Positions 61,710 through 64,000 of a stretch of DNA of 64,000 nt are shown here, one piece after another. Location: the NCBI GenBank assembly GCA_046047235.1, contig JBJOII010000007.1, forward strand, positions 5,499 through 69,498, written 5' to 3'. Position 1 is the stretch's first letter. The number at the start of each line of letters is the position of its first letter. The notes beneath the pieces are model-generated. The model did not search any database and was not told the origin of the DNA. It was given only the letters and a program-made list of their open reading frames with translations. Source of the stretch: JBMTVN01 sp046047235 (GTDB taxonomy: Bacteria; Verrucomicrobiota; Verrucomicrobiia; Limisphaerales; JAHDYP01). The position numbers were made by a program, and so were the translations under genes.

Positions 61710-62348
61710 GTGGTGGGCAATGTCGCCATCGCCCTGAGCCTGCTCTGCGGCCTCCTGACCGCCGCCGCCCAGGGAACTATCAAGTTTAACAACCGGGTCA
61801 CACTCGAAGGCGTCCTGGCGCCGGTCACCTATCAGGGTCAGGGCGTGATGGGACCAGATTACCTCGGACAACTTTTCGCACTCCGCACCGACACCGACTC
61901 CTTCGAACCACTCGGAAACCCCACAGCCTTCCACTGAGACCCACTCCTGGCCGGCTACATCAACGGAGGCACCACAGCGGTGATGTTCATCGGAAAAGGA
62001 GAACCCGCAACTGTGATCCTCCGGGCATGGAACGCCGCTGCCGGACCCGACTGGGAAACGGCAGCCAGCAGCCCGACTTGCATCCTCGGTGAGTCCAACC
62101 CCGTAACGATTACTCTCGGCGGCAGACATCTCGAACTACCAGCAACGCTGATTGGCCTGCAGCCCTTCGAACTCACCTTAGTCCCTGAACCAGCCACAGT
62201 CGCCCTCCTCCTATTGGGTTTGGGAACGCTCACCACGCAGCGGCGCAGCCGCCCAGCATACTCGAGGACTCCTGCCGGGCACACGGACGTTCCTCAGCAC
62301 GTTCTGCGAGTCGTGGTCGGACCACGACAAGGTCCTCTGCCCCAGTGA
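61710..62348 (+). pseudogene. PEP-CTERM protein gene broken by one in-frame TGA
   Basis: Frame is open from 61644; GTG 61710 best aligns with the ATG of the downstream paralogue. It encodes a signal (VAIALSLLCGLLTAAAQ), QGTIKFNNRVTLEGVLAPVT, GPDYLGQLFALRTDTDSFEP, then TGA at 61935-61937, then DPLLAGYINGG and VILRAWNAAAGP in the same frame. It ends in a PEP-CTERM sorting signal (VPEPATVALLLLGLG followed by QRRSR). The neighbour has AGC in place of the TGA. One substitution explains it, so it is a recent pseudogene (or a sequencing error). The tail past the PEP-CTERM segment is longer than in the paralogue. Confidence 0.85.
62309..62327. repeat. 19-bp palindrome, first copy
   Basis: GTCGTGGTC / G / GACCACGAC, perfect 9-base arms, in the 3' part of the pseudogene. 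A near-copy with one mismatch lies at 62539-62557. Confidence 0.7.
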
Positions 62349-62538
62349 GATACTCCCGTCAGGGGCCCTAAAAAGGCCTTATGAAGCGTTTTTTTGCCCC
62401 GTTTTTGGCTCCATAGGCCCTCCCACGCAATGACGGCAACCCCAGGAAACCTATGGTGTCGCTTTTGGCCCCAAAAAGGAGCTCATAGGACCAAAAACAC
62501 CCTCTAAATCGGCGCATCCTTTTGATGGCAAAGTGGAT

Positions 62539-62557
62539 GTCGTGGTCCGACCACGAT
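62539..62557. repeat. 19-bp palindrome, second copy
   Basis: GTCGTGGTC / C / GACCACGAT, one arm mismatch. It lies in the 62349-62693 gap before the intact PEP-CTERM gene. That gap holds no gene; it also contains related A/T-run stretches around 62380 and 62460. Confidence 0.65.
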
Positions 62558-62693
62558 GGGCTCCTTCTCAACTCTCAAAAGCACTCCCTAGGCCACTAAT
62601 TCCTGCGAATATCCCCTTGTAGAAACCCGCGGTTAGAACTATTCAGGGCCAAGATGCACGCACCGCATCATGGTATGACGGCAGCTCCACTTT

Positions 62694-63269
62694 ATGAAAA
62701 CGATCACCTGCTCCCTGCTCCTCCTCCTCACCACGCTCAGCGCATCGGCCCAAGGAACGATAAATTTTAACAACCGGGTAACGGTCGCTGGAATCGACGC
62801 TCCGATAACCTTTGGGGGAGTCGGGCTCAGGGGCCCGGACTTCTTGGGTCAACTGTTTGTGCTGGATCCAGGCAGTGACTCTTACGAGCCTGTAGGGGGA
62901 CCAACGCCGTTCCAAAGCCATCCACTTCTGGCTGGCTACATCAACGGTGGCAATACCATCGTGCCTTTCATCGCCCCAGGGAATGATGCCACGGTAGTCC
63001 TGCGGGCATGGAACGCCGCAGCAGGTTCAATATGGAGTGAGGTGTTGGGCAGGCCAAACGGCATATACGGACAGACGGCCCCCATTACTATCACGCTTGG
63101 CGGGGCCGGTTCACCACCGTCACTCCCCGCCAATCTGGTTGGACTGAATGGGGCTTTCATGATCCCGGAACCCACCACCTTCGCGCTCATTGTGTTGGGA
63201 CTGGGAATGCTTCGACTGAAACAACGGGATCGCACCAAACGCCAATCTATCACCAGCCAAGTGCAGTGA
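62694..63269 (+). CDS. PEP-CTERM-anchored small exported protein
   Basis: 191 residues. Signal SLLLLLTTLSASAQ, then QGTINFNNRVTVAGIDAPIT, GPDFLGQLFVLDPGSDSYEP, HPLLAGYINGGNTIVPFIAP and VVLRAWNAAAGS. The C-terminus has PEP-CTERM: IPEPTTFALIVLGLGMLRLK, then KQRDRTKR. Such proteins are sorted by exosortase and processed at the cell surface, often with exopolysaccharide. It is a tandem paralogue of the adjacent pseudogene, and the upstream sequences also resemble each other (CCCGCGGTT..., GCACCGC...CAGCTCC). No exosortase gene in the window. Function unknown. Confidence 0.9.
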   Translation: MKTITCSLLLLLTTLSASAQGTINFNNRVTVAGIDAPITFGGVGLRGPDFLGQLFVLDPGSDSYEPVGGPTPFQSHPLLAGYINGGNTIVPFIAPGNDATVVLRAWNAAAGSIWSEVLGRPNGIYGQTAPITITLGGAGSPPSLPANLVGLNGAFMIPEPTTFALIVLGLGMLRLKQRDRTKRQSITSQVQ

Positions 63270-63310
63270 CCTGCGCGAGCAGGACCGGCGACCCCATCCC
63301 AATCGATCGA

Positions 63311-64000
63311 TCAAGGATCAATCACCAGCAAGCCGCCGTTCTGTTCAGCTGTCGTCCCTTCATTGACAAACACACCCCCGCGATGCTCCACCCGCAAGGT
63401 TTGCCCAGGAACATCCGCTATGATCGCTCCCTGGTTCACCAGATTCATGTTCCGCCCAAAGAAGTAGCTTCCGCCCAGAATCCCGCGTCCGCCCCGGACG
63501 ACGATGCCACTCCCCAAGGTCAGCTCCCCTTCCGCCTGCATCTCCAGATACTTGTTCCCGGAAGTCGTCCCATCCATCACGATGGTCCCCGTCCCGCTCA
63601 CGGTGTTCGTCCCCTCAAACGCCAGCGACGTCCAACCACCCGTCATCCGGATCATCTCCGTCTCCGACGTCGCACCCGCCAAGGTCAACCCACCGCCCAC
63701 ACGCAGCCGTGAATAGGTCTCGGTAAACTCGATCGGCCCCGCCAGCGTCACCCCAACCAAGCGGTTCGCCGAGTTCGGCAGGATGTTGAACACCGAGGTA
63801 TCTACCGGACTCAACACGCCCCCGGTGATCGTCCCGCCATCCAGCGCCCACGAACCCAACGCCGGATCCATCACCCACGTCTGGCCCGTGTTGTCCACGA
63901 GACCCGTAATCCGCAGCTCGCCACCCGTCCGTGTAATCACACCCAGGCTCGCCGTGCCGAAGTTCCCACCGAACCGCACCACACCCCCGTCCACCGCCAG
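63311..64000 (-). CDS. C-terminal part of a beta-helix/passenger-like surface protein, 5' truncated by window edge
   Basis: About 230 residues, frame open to 64000 so the N-terminus is outside. Sequence is Gly/Thr/Asn-rich with repeated strands (GGELRITGLVDNTGQTW, LTLAGATSETEMIRMTGG, GTGTIVMDGTTSG, LVNQGAIIADVPGQT, FVNEGTTAEQNGG) typical of autotransporter passenger or adhesin beta-helices. The protein ends GGLLVIDP without a barrel, PEP-CTERM or other anchor, so it is truncated or anchored by a partner. Function unknown. Confidence 0.75.
   Translation of the reverse strand: MAVDGGVVRFGGNFGTASLGVITRTGGELRITGLVDNTGQTWVMDPALGSWALDGGTITGGVLSPVDTSVFNILPNSANRLVGVTLAGPIEFTETYSRLRVGGGLTLAGATSETEMIRMTGGWTSLAFEGTNTVSGTGTIVMDGTTSGNKYLEMQAEGELTLGSGIVVRGGRGILGGSYFFGRNMNLVNQGAIIADVPGQTLRVEHRGGVFVNEGTTAEQNGGLLVIDP

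Noticed and set aside
61935..61937. Selenocysteine or read-through at the in-frame TGA
   Set aside because: The paralogue has an ordinary serine codon there, and I see no SECIS-like hairpin immediately downstream.

Overview
The window is about 64 kb of GC-rich bacterial chromosome. Its gene content points to the PVC superphylum, most likely Verrucomicrobiota. The pointers are a paired DUF1501/DUF1549-DUF1553 cytochrome module, H-X9-DG prepilin-like proteins, PEP-CTERM exported proteins, LamG-type surface proteins, Tat-exported Gfo/Idh and sugar-isomerase proteins and an ASPIC/UnbV protein. No 16S gene is present, so this assignment is inference. The + strand is C-rich almost throughout whichever strand carries the genes. 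This is a strong strand skew that also colours protein composition.

Layout. 1-8.7 kb (+): a tightly overlapping cassette of exported proteins: ASPIC/UnbV, an HzsA-like haem lipoprotein, a YVTN/MauG-like cytochrome, a stand-alone seven-bladed propeller, a RidA protein and two periplasmic binding proteins. 8.9-16.3 kb: a prepilin-like protein, a 42-bp perfect palindrome, a Gfo/Idh oxidoreductase and a minus-strand aminophosphonate-type cluster (PhnW, two class III aminotransferase-fold enzymes, one alkaline-phosphatase-superfamily hydrolase). 17-25.7 kb (-): an H-NOX sensor with an HNOBA-domain hybrid kinase, next to a respiratory operon (tetrahaem cytochrome, 16-Cys ferredoxin, NrfD, octahaem HAO-like enzyme, porin) with an FNR/DNR-like box upstream. 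26-35.5 kb: tRNA-Ser, an S4 protein, a degenerate kinase-receiver protein, small exported enzymes, MscS, an AIM24-like protein, a tandem alpha/beta hydrolase and RfbB. 35.5-39.3 kb: a SahR-like ArsR-methyltransferase regulator divergent from metK-ahcY. 39.4-50.3 kb: a split YeeE/YedE pair, a large LamG/PA14 protein, then a sulfide cassette (ArsR sensor, SQR, TusE-like, DsrE2-like, FadL-like channel, two thioredoxin-fold proteins). 50.4-64 kb: a LamG/phosphoesterase, a hairpin-rich intergenic array, the DUF1501/PSD1 pair, tRNA-Met, an alpha/beta hydrolase, an insertion sequence, two PEP-CTERM paralogues (one broken by a stop codon) and the end of a large beta-helix protein.

Taken together, the genes suggest a versatile heterotroph with accessory respiration on reactive nitrogen compounds, NO sensing, sulfide detoxification, aminophosphonate use and many secreted haem and surface proteins. 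The best candidates for something undescribed are the H-NOX/HNOBA kinase beside the octahaem/NrfD module, the overlapping haem/propeller/RidA/binding-protein cassette, the PhnW cluster that lacks a recognisable PhnX or PhnY, and dispersed intergenic hairpin repeats whose arms differ between copies while pairing is kept. All functions are read from motifs and context only.
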